A stretch of 64,000 nucleotides of DNA from Drosophila persimilis (GCF_003286085.1 NW_020825332.1:1483001-1547000), one strand, 5' to 3'. Positions 24,529-36,323 are shown, counted from the stretch's first letter. A program made the numbers and translations. Notes: generated from the sequence alone by a model not told the origin.

Positions 24529-25133
24529 CTAGAACACAAACGCCTTGGCGGGCGCCTCGTAGTGGTATCCGTGCTCCTCCTCTGGCTCCGGCTCCGGCTG
24601 TGGCTCTGGCTGAGGGGGCGGCAGGTAGGTGGGTGCTGGCGTTGGGGCAGGCGTTGTGGTCGTTGTTGTGGTGGTCGTTCTCGGTGGGGGAGGTGGCAGA
24701 TAGGTAGGGACGGGCGTGGGTGGCGGTGTGGTCGTCGTTGTGGTCGGTGGTGGAGGTGGCAGATAGGTTGGGGCAGGTGTGGGTGCCGGTGTCGTTGTTG
24801 TGGTCGTGGTTGTGGTTGTTGTTGGTGGCGGCGGCGGCAGATACGTGGGCACTGGCTTCGGCGGCAGGTACGTTGGCGGCGGTGTGGGTGGTTCTGTTGT
24901 GGTTGTCACTACCACAAAGGGCACCACCGGCTTGGGATAGTCATAGCCATAGCCCTGATGCTCCTGCTGATGCTCCTCCAGGAGTTCCAGCGGCAGATGC
25001 GAGACATCCCCGGCAGCCAGAGACAGCAGCATGCCAAAGGTGGCCAAAATGAAGAATTTCTGCATGAAATGCCCCAATTGAAGACCGTTATCGTGTCGCG
25101 GGATAGGGTATAAGGATTTTGAAGACTCACCAT
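24529..25133 (-). CDS. Secreted Thr/Pro-rich mucin-like YLPP protein
   Basis: The coding exons are ATG 25133-25131 and 25059-24529, with a 71-base intron (GTGAGT...TGCAG), giving 177 residues. The signal peptide is MKFFILATFGMLLSLAAG and the mature start is DVSHLPLELLEEHQQEHQGY, with an early GYDYPKPVVPF. The centre alternates Thr runs of up to ten residues with TYLPPPPP blocks. The end is EEHGYHYEAPAKAFVF. The Thr/Pro tracts are likely to be O-glycosylated, as in mucins; this is inference from composition. Six YLPP motifs and the GYxY end fit the cluster family. No orthologue is named with confidence. Confidence 0.87.
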
Positions 25134-25175
25134 GTCTGTTATCGTATGTTACACCTTGAGCTCGTAGACCACAAA

Positions 25176-25211
25176 TGATTGACCAATACCACGGGTAGCT
25201 GTTTATTTATA
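25176..25211 (-). promoter_or_regulatory. Core promoter of the Thr/Pro-rich gene
   Basis: TATAAATAA starts at 25211 on the minus strand, and the initiator TCATTTG has its A at 25176. Confidence 0.7.
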
Positions 25212-26626
25212 GTCGAAAATTCTAAGACCTAGTCCATGGGCTCTCCAAAGGCCAATTATTATCATTTAAATCGATATCGGGCTTAAGCGCGATTCATGGC
25301 AGCACCAGCACCAGCATCGGCATCGGCAAGCATTCTTTGTATCGGTAAAAATGTATCTGTCTCAGTTTCGCTTTCAGTGTATCTGTAGCGCAGTATCTGC
25401 CTCTGCCTCTGTATCGGTGTCCATGTTTGTATGAATTATTAGCGCCACAATGCTGTTGCTGTTACTGTTGCTGTTGCTGCTGCCTCTGTCTTCATCATTG
25501 TTTCTGGCTCCAGTCCAAAATCTCCGCTTCAGAGCCATTATCTTTTTTTATGAGCCCCCATGGTGGGGCTTTTCATCAGCGTCGTCACTCCAGCGTTGGC
25601 TCAAGCAGCGCTTCAGTTTCTGTGGCATTGTCTGTGGTGTCAAAGTGAGCCTCTGCTTCCGACCCACTGCCGGCTGACCCACAGCGATAGAGAGGAGAGG
25701 AGCTGCTGCTGCTGCTGCTGCTGCTGCCGCTGCCGCTGCGTTAGTTCCGCCGCATCGGGCAGCGTTGTAAGAGCGATCCGCTAGCTGTCATAAATCATTT
25801 AGACTTCATTTATAATAATTATGGCGCGCGCTGCCTTTTGCAGCAGCTCAAGAAGTCTCCAGTGGAGTAGAGTGGCGTGGAGTGGAGTGGCGGCCAGCGT
25901 TTCATGGACAATGACGGACAATGAAGCTGTCTCTGGTCTCTGGGACATGAGCTTGCGGAAGCAATTCCAAATCTTACAAATCAATACAAGAATCGGAGGC
26001 ACAGGTGGGTGTTAGGTGGTTTGCAGATGGGGAGACTGGAATATAAATTTTGACAAATTTCCCATCTCTTTAACGGCAGCGTTTAAACAACTAATTAGTT
26101 GGATTAGAGCGTCGCTAATCGCGATTTAGTAAACAAACAGTGACAGAGCCGTGGCTCAACTATCACTTTTTGTTTCATTCTTCGGCGGATAATTTATGCG
26201 GGTTGTTGAACCGCCCCAAACGGCGGTGGATCGATCCGATCCGGCTGATCGATTGTCAAGTGCCGGACGGAAACTGGACGGCGTGTGCTGTGCTCGCCTC
26301 TTGCCAAAAATCCGCGTAATTTATGCCGATTATGAAATTAATTGTCGTTCTTTATGGCCATTTGTCTCATCGTCTTCAATGGCTAGGCCTGTGTCTCTCT
26401 TCATAGACCCGAGACCTGTGCAAATTCGTAACCGGTTTGGGATTAAAGGCATATTTTGTCAAGCATGAACATTTATTTTAGCAAGACGCTAAGTCTACTA
26501 CAATCCGCAGAGATACGACTAGATGGAATCTCGTTCTAAGCCGAGTCCAAGGCAAGTCTTAGCCGTAAGCCCTGCCCAAGGGCTTCTGGTGAAAGGAACG
26601 CCGCTAGATCTTAGGGGGATTTCGAT
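25212..26626. other. Intergenic, no gene seen
   Basis: Contains short CTG runs (about 25447-25480 and 25700-25735) and a GTGGA repeat near 25862-25890. No coding feature is supported. Confidence 0.55.
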
Positions 26627-26632
26627 TTTATT
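26627..26632 (-). terminator. Poly(A) signal of the 111-residue secreted protein gene
   Basis: AATAAA on the minus strand 57 bases past the stop. A second AATAAA lies at 26472-26477. Confidence 0.5.
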
Positions 26633-26688
26633 ATCTTTAGACAGAAAACTTTGGTACAAATTCGAGGGGAAACAAGGTAGGGTCTCGC

Positions 26689-27081
26689 TCAGCTCTTGAA
26701 TCGCCTGCTGGGCACCTGGTACTTGTAGCCGTGAATGCTGCTGGCACTTTTACTGCTGAAGGCGGATATTGGCTGGGATTCGTCTGCTGGCTCTTCGGCC
26801 TGGCCCAGCTCTGCGTCGGATGGGGCCACGGGTATGGCGTCCTGGGGGAACTCCTCGCCCGTGGGGAACTCGTTGCTGACCTCCAGCTCCAGCTGGGTGA
26901 CCTTGGGCACGTCGTAGACGAAGCCATTACCAGAGCGCACCAGCTGTGAGACATCCGATGTGGCGGAATGCAGACAAACCGTCAACAGCAGCAGCATCAG
27001 CAGGCCAAAAATGGAGAGACGCTGCAGGGAAGAGCGTGAGGCGAATGTGTGGCAAGAGGCTAATGACAAGGCGCTTACCAT
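26689..27081 (-). CDS. Short secreted DVSQL protein without Pro repeats
   Basis: The coding exons are ATG 27081-27079 and 27021-26689, with a 57-base intron (GTAAGC...TGCAG), giving 111 residues. The signal peptide is MRLSIFGLLMLLLLTVCLHSATS and the mature start is DVSQLVRSGNGFVYDVPK. The middle is acidic (EVSNEFPTGEEFPQDAIPV, EEPADESQP), and the end is IHGYKYQVPSRRFKS. It keeps both terminal signatures of its neighbours (DVSxL start, GYxYxxP end) but has no YLPP and little low-complexity sequence. It is thus the simplest member and shows that the ends, not the repeats, define the family. Its function is unknown; an extracellular matrix role is inferred from the neighbours. The frame stays open through the intron. 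Confidence 0.83.
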   Translation of the reverse strand: MVSALSLASCHTFASRSSLQRLSIFGLLMLLLLTVCLHSATSDVSQLVRSGNGFVYDVPKVTQLELEVSNEFPTGEEFPQDAIPVAPSDAELGQAEEPADESQPISAFSSKSASSIHGYKYQVPSRRFKS

Positions 27082-27173
27082 GGTATCGTGTGTGATCTTG
27101 ACTGGGGGAATGGAATGGCTCTTAGAATGGAGTTGGATCTCGGTCGCTTCCAGCCAAACGTTGCTCGAGCGAA

Positions 27174-27208
27174 TGCAAGCGCCGGCGCTGAGACCCCAAC
27201 TATTTATA
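27174..27208 (-). promoter_or_regulatory. Core promoter of the 111-residue protein gene
   Basis: TATAAATA starts at 27208 on the minus strand, with an initiator-like GCATT whose A is at 27174. Confidence 0.6.
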
Positions 27209-28204
27209 CTTCTATATGTTCGCCTCATTTGGCCAGGCTTTGCCTCACTTTATTAATTACGCCAGAGCCACAGCCACAGCCACAGCCAAAGCCAAAGCCG
27301 ATCACGATGACGATGCTGCCGATGCTGGCAGCAGCAGAGAACGGAGGCCCTAGATAAACAACCAAAGATACAACGAGCGAGCACTACAAATAAAATGCTA
27401 CAACATCTCCATCGCCATCTGCGCTGCCGTCGCCTCATTGCCAAGGCCAAGACTTGTTTTGTGGGGTCAAGTGTCAGTGCGTTGCCGCGGACCCATACAC
27501 AAGCCTTTTGTCTTAGTCGCATTTGTTAGAGACTCTCGCATTGACTTGTATCTGAATTAATGATTCTATGCTCTGAGAGCCGTTGACGGATTTGTCTCTG
27601 CCCCCAGCCACGTGAGCCGTATCGAATCCCCCCCATGCAAATCAATAATTATGCAGCCGAGCCCCGATCCCCGAGCATATAAAGCGCCGCCATACGTTTC
27701 CGTTTCATCAGTGCTTTACGGCTGGGCAAATGCAGATCCACAGATTCTCGCACAATTTATCTATGCCAGCCTCCAACGGTATGCATAGCATCTGAGTGGA
27801 CAACTTGGACAAGATTGATTGAATTTTTCGCTGGATCATTCCGCAGACTCGATTGGGCGGGGGGCATCCGTATTCCACTTGCTTCTACTGAATGAATACC
27901 CAGCACACACGACACACCCACTAAGCAAAGCCGATTCTGATCTTCATATGTTTTTGCTGCCTGCAAAATATACTCTCGTATATCCAATATCGTCTAGCTG
28001 TCACATAGAAGTTTAAGACCACTTTTATACCGGCTACTCGAAGAGTTTAGGCCAGAGAGAGCAATTATCACCGCATTATCCAACAGATAAATGCATCCCT
28101 TTCGCGAACAGCAATACCAAAAGACAGAGAGGGAGAGAGAATACTGCAGTCATCGTTTTAATTACTTCAAAACGAAGGGGGAACGTTGTGAGTCGCAGCT
28201 ACGG
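27209..28204. other. Intergenic, no gene seen
   Basis: Contains a CCACAG/CCAAAG hexamer repeat at about 27264-27300. A TATACCGGCTACTCGAAGAGT-like word near 28025 resembles the end of Drosophila mini-me-type repeats. Confidence 0.5.
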
Positions 28205-28640
28205 CCGCGACTCTACATTTATACCCTCATTCAGTATGGCTCCCCTCCTTCGGGGGGACACACTGCACCGAGGAGAGTGTGTGAAAGAGAAGGAGTGAGT
28301 AATCGCGTGGATGGCGTTGCGTAGCCACTGAAATTTCATTTCCTTCTGGCTATAATATTTATTCGACCTGATCCACATTGGGCAATCTGCTGCATATGCA
28401 GCGCATGCCACAGATTTTCGTCCTTCGTGGGGTCGGAAAAGCACGGAACAATTTTGAAACAAACTGGCTGCTCTTCCTCTTATAGTCTTTGTGAACTAGG
28501 AGTCAAACAATACGGACAGACGACCAGACGGACATACAGACATGGCTATGTACATATATCGGCTATTGATGCAGATCAAGAAAATATATTTTCCTTATGG
28601 GAAACGCTTCCTTCTATACTCTTTTTGAGTAACGTGCATA
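28205..28640 (-). mobile_element. mini-me/INE-type dispersed repeat, copy 1
   Basis: Read on the minus strand it has a TA-rich tract, the conserved core around GATCAAxxxxCAATAGCC, a GTCY array (complement of GACAGACGACCAGACGGAC), then a segment with GATTGCCCAA..GGATCAGG, TTATAGCCAGAAGG, CAGTGGCTACGC and a CT-rich stretch, ending near GGAGCCATACTGAATGAGGGTATAA. The GTCY array plus core plus TA tract is the hallmark of mini-me elements of Drosophila. The second half matches a repeat I remember from obscura-group species. It is non-autonomous and non-coding. Confidence 0.65.
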
Positions 28641-28952
28641 CAAATAATGTAAAAATTGTATATATGTATATAACGGCCCTTGCCGCTCCTAACAACGTAG
28701 CCCCACGCTTTTGGTGATATAAAAAAAAATTTTATTTTTTACTGACCTCTACATGAATTACTGGTATACAAAATAAACAACCATTTGGTGATTAGTAAAA
28801 GACTACTTTTAGGCTTTAGGTATATTTCGATTTTTGAAAAATAAATTATGGCATACTTGATGTGCGAACACATGATATCCTCTTTTTAGCTGCCAAGCGA
28901 TTGGCAGGACCCTCCCGAAATCTAAATCACGTAAGGAGCATGCTCCTGAGGT
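28641..28952. other. Spacer between two dispersed repeats
   Basis: AT-rich sequence with no coding signal, between the mini-me-type element and a larger duplicated repeat. Confidence 0.5.
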
Positions 28953-30330
28953 TAATTAAAAACAGTATGCAAAGAGGACAGAAAAACAGTAAAGATACAC
29001 TCTCGTCTCTCACTTACCTTTTGTCCCATATTCTTGGGCGGTTAGGATTTCTTTGCTGCATTTGCTGCTCCTTTCTCTCACACAAGAAAAGCCGGCAATT
29101 CTGTGGAGCGTGGACCGTTAGACTACGAAACCGCGCGACTATTTCGAACGAACGATTTACGAAACGAAAACGCAAACACACACACGAACGACAAAAAAAA
29201 TTCCATAGAAATTTCAATAAGAGCACATATTTATGGTATATTCATATAAGGTGAGCCAACAGGAGTGAAGTTTCGTGTGGAAGCACCAACGAGAGAGAGT
29301 CAGATCACCAATATTTTGAATGCCCCACCCCACCTCATAATGAAGCGCTTGGTACGAGAGAGCGTCGATTCTAAGAGCTCGCTCTTTTCTTATTGCTTTA
29401 CTCCTCTTCCTCACTGCGTGAATTACATGATGGAGTGGGAAAGGGACACAGCTCGGTGCTTCTTTTGCATTTTTTGAACAAACAAACACACGCACATTGC
29501 CGACCGAAGGAAAAAAGGGGTTGTGCATAAAATAGTATGTTTATATATTGTATATCAAATGCTAAAATTTTTACACTTCACTTTCACTTCGTTCTTTTGC
29601 TTTCCTTCGCCGCTCTGCATTTTTGATATATTTTGCCCTTTTGCCACACTTGATCAAGCACATTTTCTTTCATAGACAAACAGTTTTTGTACATTTTTAA
29701 TTCAAGTTCCTGCACCACTAGACAACACAGCTATGCGACAGTTTTCCCGCTTGATATTTGACCATTTGCCCGATTTTTGAAACGCGGAGCCGACTTGGAA
29801 ATGCGCGCTTGGACCGGTGTGAAAAACAGTGTGAGAGCGGTGCCGATTTGTATGCGTAGGTGGATTTGCGGCTCGCTCATTCCATGCTCTCCTCCATGAG
29901 GTAAATAGACAAGGTGGCGCGCTCACGCCACGCGCTCTATTTTCGAGTCATACTTTCCTCAGTACAAAGCGTCAAAGCGCTCTTAGCAGGGCCGAGCGTA
30001 AAAGAAAGCCCGAAAGAGAGTAGCGGACCACCTTGCATAATTTTATCATGCTCTGTCACCATCCATGCTCTCCCTCTTGTGCGCTTCCTAATTGCTCTCT
30101 TTTTGCATATTGACATTTGTTTCTGCTATTTGTCTTCTCCCTCTCCCACCCTAAGAGAGCGAAAATCTGAGCGTTTGCTGAGTGATCACATGTTAATACA
30201 ATGGTGTGAGGGCGTGAGTGCGTGAGGGTTAAAATGTTTTGCATCTGCGTTGGAATGTGGAGGGAGAGCGGAGAAGAGGCCGAGGATGTAATAAGAGAGC
30301 CACTAAGCCACCTACGCATACAACCACGAC
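28953..30330 (+). repeat. Dispersed repeat, copy A (pairs with 54187-55180)
   Basis: From ATGCAAAGAGGACAGAAAAA at 28967 to about 29630 this is closely similar, in the same orientation, to sequence starting at 54203. Shared words include GGTGAGCCAACAGGAGTGAA and GGAAGCACCAACGAGAGAGA. Similarity resumes at about 30204-30330 (GTGTGAGGG..GGTTAAA). The segment at about 29720-29880 (GAAACGCGGAGC, GCGTAGGTGGATT) matches 55030-55180 in inverted orientation. There is no transposase-like frame. The family is unknown to me; a non-autonomous element is likely. Confidence 0.7.
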
Positions 30331-30394
30331 ATCGTGATTTAATACTATACGAGTAAGCGAGACAACACATGCATTTCAATTCGATTGATTTTAG

Positions 30395-30400
30395 TTTATT
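30395..30400 (-). terminator. Poly(A) signal of the VKKVVYTPPPP gene
   Basis: AATAAA on the minus strand, about 125 bases past the stop. Confidence 0.45.
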
Positions 30401-30524
30401 TTGACAGTTATCCAAGTGTATTCGTCTTTCCTGCGAAAGCCCAAGCCACTGCATTCACCATTCGTTCAAAAATACGTCTAATACTTAATGAAGATTCTTT
30501 ATATTTACAAGAAGCCTATGTAGC

Positions 30525-32319
30525 CTAATAGTCGAACGATGGCTGGGGATCGTTGGGGTAGCTGTAGCCCTTGGGACCCTCAGGCTGGACGTACACTGGT
30601 GGTGGAGGAGTGTACACCACTTTCTGCACTGGCGCTGGTGGGGGTGGTGGAGGAGGAGTGTAGACGACCTTCTTTACGGGTGCGGGGGGCAGGTACTCGA
30701 CCTTTGGTGGTGCGGGCTTCACGTAGACGGGTGGTGGAGGAGGAGTGTACACGACTTTCTTCACGGGTGCAGGTGGTGGTGGAGGAGGAGTGTAGACAAC
30801 CTTCTTCACGGGTGCGGGAGGCAAGTACTCGACCTTGGGAGGGGCGGGCTTAACGTAGACTGGTGGTGCGGGAGTCACAACCTTCTTGATGACAGCCGGA
30901 GGGGCGGGCTTCTCGTAGGTTTCGAATTTGACCGAGGGCTGACCGTAGTGGTAACCGTCCTCCTTCAGGATGCCAGCTGGCGCTGGTGGTGGTGGAGGAG
31001 GGGTGTACACGACCTTCTTCACGGGTGCCGGTGGGGGTGGTGGAGGAGGAGTGTACACGACCTTCTTAACGGGTGCCGGTGGGGGTGGTGGAGGAGGAGT
31101 GTAGACGACCTTCTTCACGGGTGCGGGGGGCAGGTACTCGACCTTTGGTGGTGCAGGCTTCACGTAGACGGGTGGTGGAGGAGGAGTGTACACGACCTTC
31201 TTCACGGGTGCAGGTGGTGGTGGAGGAGGAGTGTAGACCACCTTCTTCACGGGTGCGGGAGGCAGGTACTCGACCTTGGGAGGGGCGGGCTTAACGTAGA
31301 CTGGTGGTGCGGGAGTCACAACCTTCTTGATGACAGCCGGAGGGGCGGGCTTCTCGTAGGTTTCGAATTTGACCGAAGGCTGACCGTAGTGGTAACCGTC
31401 CTCCTTCAGGATGCCAGCTGGCGCTGGTGGTGGTGGAGGAGGGGTGTACACGACCTTCTTAACGGGTGCCGGTGGGGGTGGTGGAGGAGGAGTGTACACG
31501 ACCTTCTTCACGGGTGCCGGTGGGGGTGGTGGAGGAGGAGTGTAGACGACCTTCTTCACGGGTGCGGGGGGCAGGTACTCGACCTTGGGAGGGGCGGGCT
31601 TCACGTAGACCGGTGGTGGAGGAGGAGTGTACACTACCTTCTTAACAGGCGCTGGTGGGGGTGGAGGAGGAGTGTAGACCACCTTCTTCACGGGTGCGGG
31701 AGGCAGGTACTCGACCTTGGGAGGGGCGGGTTTCACGTACACTGGTGCGGGGGCAGTCTCCACGGGCTTTTCGTAGGTTTCGAACTTGACCGAAGGCTGG
31801 CCATAGTGGTAGCCATCCTCCTTGAGGGCTCCGGCTGGCACAGCAGGGGTGTACACCTTGGCTGGTGGAGCGGGGGTGTAGACCTTAGCTGGGGGAGCGG
31901 TGTAGACGGGGCGAGGAGGCGTGGGCTTGGGGGCCTGGTAGATGACGGCGGGTGGAGCGGACTCCCTCGGCACGTATGGCACATCGATCACGACGGGATT
32001 CGACGGGGGATCGTAGACGTAGCCGTCCTCCTGCAGGTTGTTGCTGTGCGAGAACAGATGCGAGACATCTGCACTGGCGACGGCCACCAGGGCGAGAGCG
32101 ATGAGAAGTTTCTGCAAATGAAACCACCAGAAACCACATGATCAGTATCAATAAGATTGTAATCCACACTCGGCAAATATCCATGACTATACCGGCAATA
32201 GTCATACAAAAAAAAAATACAAAAATAAAAATATTCCACAACTGTTTCACGGTTGTTCACTCGGTTTTTTTTTTTGGTATATCCTTGGTATCCATTCGCA
32301 CTACTCCACTGCTTACCAT
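30525..32319 (-). CDS. Secreted VKKVVYTPPPP repeat protein
   Basis: The coding exons are ATG 32319-32317 and 32111-30525, with a 205-base intron (GTAAGC...TGCAG), giving 529 residues. The signal peptide is MKLLIALALVAVASA and the mature start is DVSHLFSHSNNLQEDGYVYD. Most of the chain is built of PAPVKKVVYTPPPPPP and PAPPKVEYLPP modules, interrupted three times by KEDGYHYGQPSVKFETYEK. These modules form larger units of 441 and 417 bases that are almost identical in DNA. The end is KGYSYPNDPQPSFDY. Alternating Lys-Val-Tyr and Pro runs suggest an extended, cross-linkable (Tyr, Lys) structural protein of cuticle; that is inference. The long opposite-strand frame over the same DNA is a shadow of the repeats. 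Confidence 0.88.
30910..31790 (-). repeat. Intragenic higher-order tandem repeat, 441/417-bp period
   Basis: The segment coding for GYHYGQPSVKFETYE occurs at about 30921-30960, 31362-31401 and 31779-31818. The first spacing is 441 bases (147 codons) and the second 417 (139 codons), with long stretches of DNA identity between the first two units. Confidence 0.85.
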
Positions 32320-32391
32320 TTTTGCTCAGAATCAAATCCACACGACGAATGCAGAAATGTGACTGTGCCGAAGCACCGCACAACGACATTA

Positions 32392-32397
32392 TTTATA
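32392..32397 (-). promoter_or_regulatory. TATA box of the VKKVVYTPPPP gene
   Basis: TATAAATAA on the minus strand, with a start expected near 32360-32366. Confidence 0.65.
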
Positions 32398-35300
32398 GTT
32401 CAGCGCCTCAGGATGGGCCAAAATGTTTTACGGCAGAAGATTCTCGACAGAGCCGCACCGAAAACTCAACAGAACCTGCTTGGGCTGGCTAACCGGCTGC
32501 TGCTGACGCTCTTCCTCTGGCTGGGGCGCTGCTTCGGCCTCTGCTTCTGCCCGAGAACGACACCCATAAAACCCCATCTCATTTTCTGTCAGATTCCAGG
32601 CGTTATACATTTTAGCACCACGAAACAGACGACAAATTTAGTAGTAGTTTTGACAAAAAAAAAATAAAGAAATGAGCCCGACCAAACCATATGCAAAAGA
32701 CGTAAATGAGCTTGTATTTAATACGAATCGGGATGGTTTTTAATAAAAATCATAGCCAAAAGAAAGAACAAAACACAAAGCGTAGCCCAAAAATATCTAT
32801 ATAATAACTTAGAACCAAAGACAACTGTCTGCGGTCTGCGGGTCGTGAGTGGTTTGAAAAAAATGTATAATTTAAATTCAAGAAAAACCGGTGAAATATG
32901 CACGAGCTATATATGTATATGGGGGATCGGGAGTGATCATAGATAGAGAGAGTAGAGTGTCCCGCATGCGTGCGCATAGCCAATCATGCTCGATAATTTT
33001 TGGCAAATATTTGTAGAACAAATCGATAACCAGTAGGGGGCTCAGACGGACAGCCCACCATGTGTCGCGCCTATCGCGATGTTGATGGAGCCACTTGGCA
33101 CTTAACGACATACACAATGACACTCTTTCTTCTTCCTCTTGCCACAAAAGAAATAAATCTTAGCATAAATTAATTTCGCATTTATGTGAAACTGTTTGTG
33201 GAATGTTTTATTTATAAGAGCATTCAGAGATTTGCATAAATTCCCAAAAAGTTCCGCTTGAAACAAAGTCAGGCGCTCTCTCCTTCTCTCTCTCTCTCTC
33301 TCTTTATCAGACTCCACATTATCGCAATTACTCACTGCAGCTGTAATGACCAAGGTCGCCCTTCACGCAATATCAGCATCATCCAGAGATCTGTGGATCA
33401 ACCACAGATGGGGAAACAGCCTCCAGTTGGCAACCGGTTGGTGATGCAGTTCCCTTCTTTACACTGACCTTTGCCTTGGCTTGCTGTTTGTGGCAAGGGC
33501 AGAGGCGAGACCCACTTTCCCTCATGCTCCTGACCCACTGTTCGCCCGGATTCCTGTTGTTTCTGAACGCGCAACTAATGGATCTCGATCCACAAGCCAA
33601 AACTTGCTCTTAAATCGATTTTGAGCCATTTGCATGCTTTGTTTTTAATTAAATTTAGATTTAATTAATACGAATCTGCAACTTTTATCGCATACGGAAT
33701 TCTTCAAAGTCTACAGTTAATTCCGTTATGTGAATTGATTACCAAAATTAATTGTCTCTTGTCATCAATGCATCATTATATTTCTTTCCAACAAAGTTCA
33801 AACTTTGATAATGACAGCTTCCCAGGACGGAATCGAACGGAACAGAACAGAACCCTCCCCAAACAACTGCTAGGTCGATCGTTGAACTAAGCGTAATTTA
33901 TAATTTTATGCTGTTCTTTTTATAGATTTTTTTTGGGGGTTTTTTTCTTAATTTATTACGCAATCTTTAGGGCGTATCTTAGAGCCAAACAAACACGAGC
34001 ATAAAATCGCATAGCTATCGAAAAAATCTGGTTTCATTAATATCAAACGCATACGTCATGCCTTAGATACAGTCTTCGTCACTTGAGTGATCATAAAGCG
34101 TTATGCTATAGCTCACTGGAAATTCGAGATGCGATGCTATGCCGTTTACTCACGCTAAATGGCTGTTAGCGGACTCATCTTTCAGGCCAATTTGTCCGGG
34201 GTTGTTCGATGTGTGTATTGACCTGATCTACCCATGTGTTACCCCAAAGTTTCCGGCATTTAAATGAGTTCTCAGCCATCATTCGTTCGCTAAGTATACG
34301 TGTGTATATAAATTCAGCTCTGATTACTTCATCCGAAATCATCTTTGTTTGCGGTTTAATTAGATGGATCTTGGGTAAATGCCACACAACGGTAAACTGG
34401 TTTAAATTCCGAATATACACACACATAAATATATATCATAATAAATGTATCTTTTAGATGGAAGGTATTTTTGTTGAAATAACCAAATGTGTATCCCACG
34501 CGTAGGAACAACATGACGCAGATCGGAAATTGCACAACTCCCCGTAAAATCGTAAAACCGATCCGATTTTCGTTAGTTAGCCATAAGCCACTCGTTTTAT
34601 CCAGAAACCTGTTCAATTAGTTTAGTGAATGCTTTAGAATTTAGTGTATACATATAAATTCTCATATTAGGCATAATTAAGAACAAGTTTTGTTCTATTC
34701 ATATTTCTTCTCCTGCTAAAACCACAAATTCCTGCCTCGCTTAATGCAAATAATTTCTTAAACTGCTTATCAATCCCCCAGCATAGACACACCATCTAAT
34801 GCTATACATTAATCTTCAGGCAGGGGGGCAGAAGAATCCGTAGAGTTGTGTACATCAATTAGCTGCTGGCCACGGAAGCCAAGTAAAAATACTCACTGGA
34901 TGTTTGGCAGCCTTCTTGCAATTCTTGAAAGAAACCGAGAACAGCAAACAAAAAGTTAAAGTTCATTCAAAATACAACAACAATTTATGTCAAGCTGTTT
35001 TATCATTTATTTATGTATTTATTTAAAGCTAGATTACGGCTAAAAGTTATTAAACCAACTTACAGTTCCTCTGGCTTACTTATTTTTATTACTACTTTTA
35101 TTTATTTAAAAACATTTGTTTCTTTTAGGAATGTGATGATATCAGCTTTCAAGTTGTATAAATCAGCCTAAAGAGCACATCCATTGGGCAACAATTTTGA
35201 TCGTCTTGCGGCTTGTGGAAACTCTGCAATAAATTGATAATTTTTCCTTGGTGGCAAATAAGAATGCTAGTTGGTTTTATTTACACGAGTCGTACATCTT

Positions 35301-36259
35301 GACGAACTTAAGTCCAGGTTACACCGTAAATAAAGCCTTAAACTCCGCTCTCTGAGGCTAACTCTACTCCTGGCGTTCCAGGACAATCCTCTATTCCAGC
35401 TGAGGGTTCTCACTGCGGCCATATGGGCTAGGGGCCAGGCTTGTCTGTCCTTAGATCGCACTGTACTTGCCGCTCGTTGAAAATACATTTTGCCAGATAT
35501 TCGCAGTACAGCCTGAAAGTATGCGTAATATATAGTCTGCAGGGTGTAGACTTCGTGTAAAACTCACGTAGAAATGCCATCTCCGACCAAATCCGATTGG
35601 TTTCAGACAAAACAACAACTTTAATTCACAAATTATATTCATATGATTATAAATAGGTTTAAAAAACTTAATTTAAATTAAAAAAGAAACCCTTACCCTA
35701 GAAATCATTTAAAAATTAAGATAAAATCTCTTCAGGCTTGAGTGTGATGTACATTTCTTTGATCTTGTTTGTAAGGGAACCTTGAACAAAGATTTCTTTT
35801 AAGATTTGGCTACAAGTTCTCTAGAATTATGGTCATGGACAGGTTACAGCTTTTGGAGAGAGCCCCATCCCCAGCCACAAGCCGTCAACCCGTTTTCGTA
35901 TAGTTTAAACAACTATTCCTTAGCTGTTGACAGGTAGAGTATATTTAAGCGTCTCTCATATCTATAAACATTAGGCAGAGTATGCCCTCGTTGGCTTTAC
36001 TTCAATCTACACATATTTTCCGCTGTACTTTCAAAAAGTGAAAGATTCTGTCTGAAATAAGATTTAATGGATTTTATTGTCTTGTTTCGCTGCTTCCATT
36101 TCGTATTGATTCCCCCCAAAAATTGTTTTATTGCAGATCTCTGAACCCAATATCTCCTAACCTGCTTATTTTAAATGAGGCGCAATCGCATCTTCCAAAT
36201 GCTTACAATCCCATACATATGCAAATATATATCTATACTAAGTAATTTTTAAGAGACCT
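32398..36259. other. Intergenic region between minus- and plus-strand gene groups
   Basis: No gene is firmly supported. A CT microsatellite lies at about 33282-33303. A minus-strand segment at 35267-35642 has overlapping open frames and a plausible short intron, but no recognisable protein. This is where transcription direction switches, so regulatory DNA for both flanking genes is expected. Confidence 0.5.
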
Positions 36260-36294
36260 TATAAATACGAAATGATCCAGCTTTCAAAAAAACA
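36260..36294 (+). promoter_or_regulatory. Core promoter of the QQRPVV gene
   Basis: TATAAATA starts at 36260, and an initiator-like ACAGTT has its A at 36294. Confidence 0.65.
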
Positions 36295-36323
36295 GTTCAA
36301 TTGTTCGACTTCGACTGATCAAC

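Noticed and set aside
28025..28640. Short-period repeats that could suggest a CRISPR-like array
   Set aside because: The GACR/GTCY array has no spacers and belongs to a mini-me-type element of a eukaryote.
28862..29254. 130-codon frame in the dispersed repeat, with similar frames at 54185-54470
   Set aside because: The two repeat copies keep the sequence but not the reading frame (small indels disrupt it), so coding selection is unlikely.
30948..32141. A 397-codon plus-strand frame over the VKKVVYTPPPP gene
   Set aside because: Trp/Arg-rich shadow of Pro codons on the other strand.
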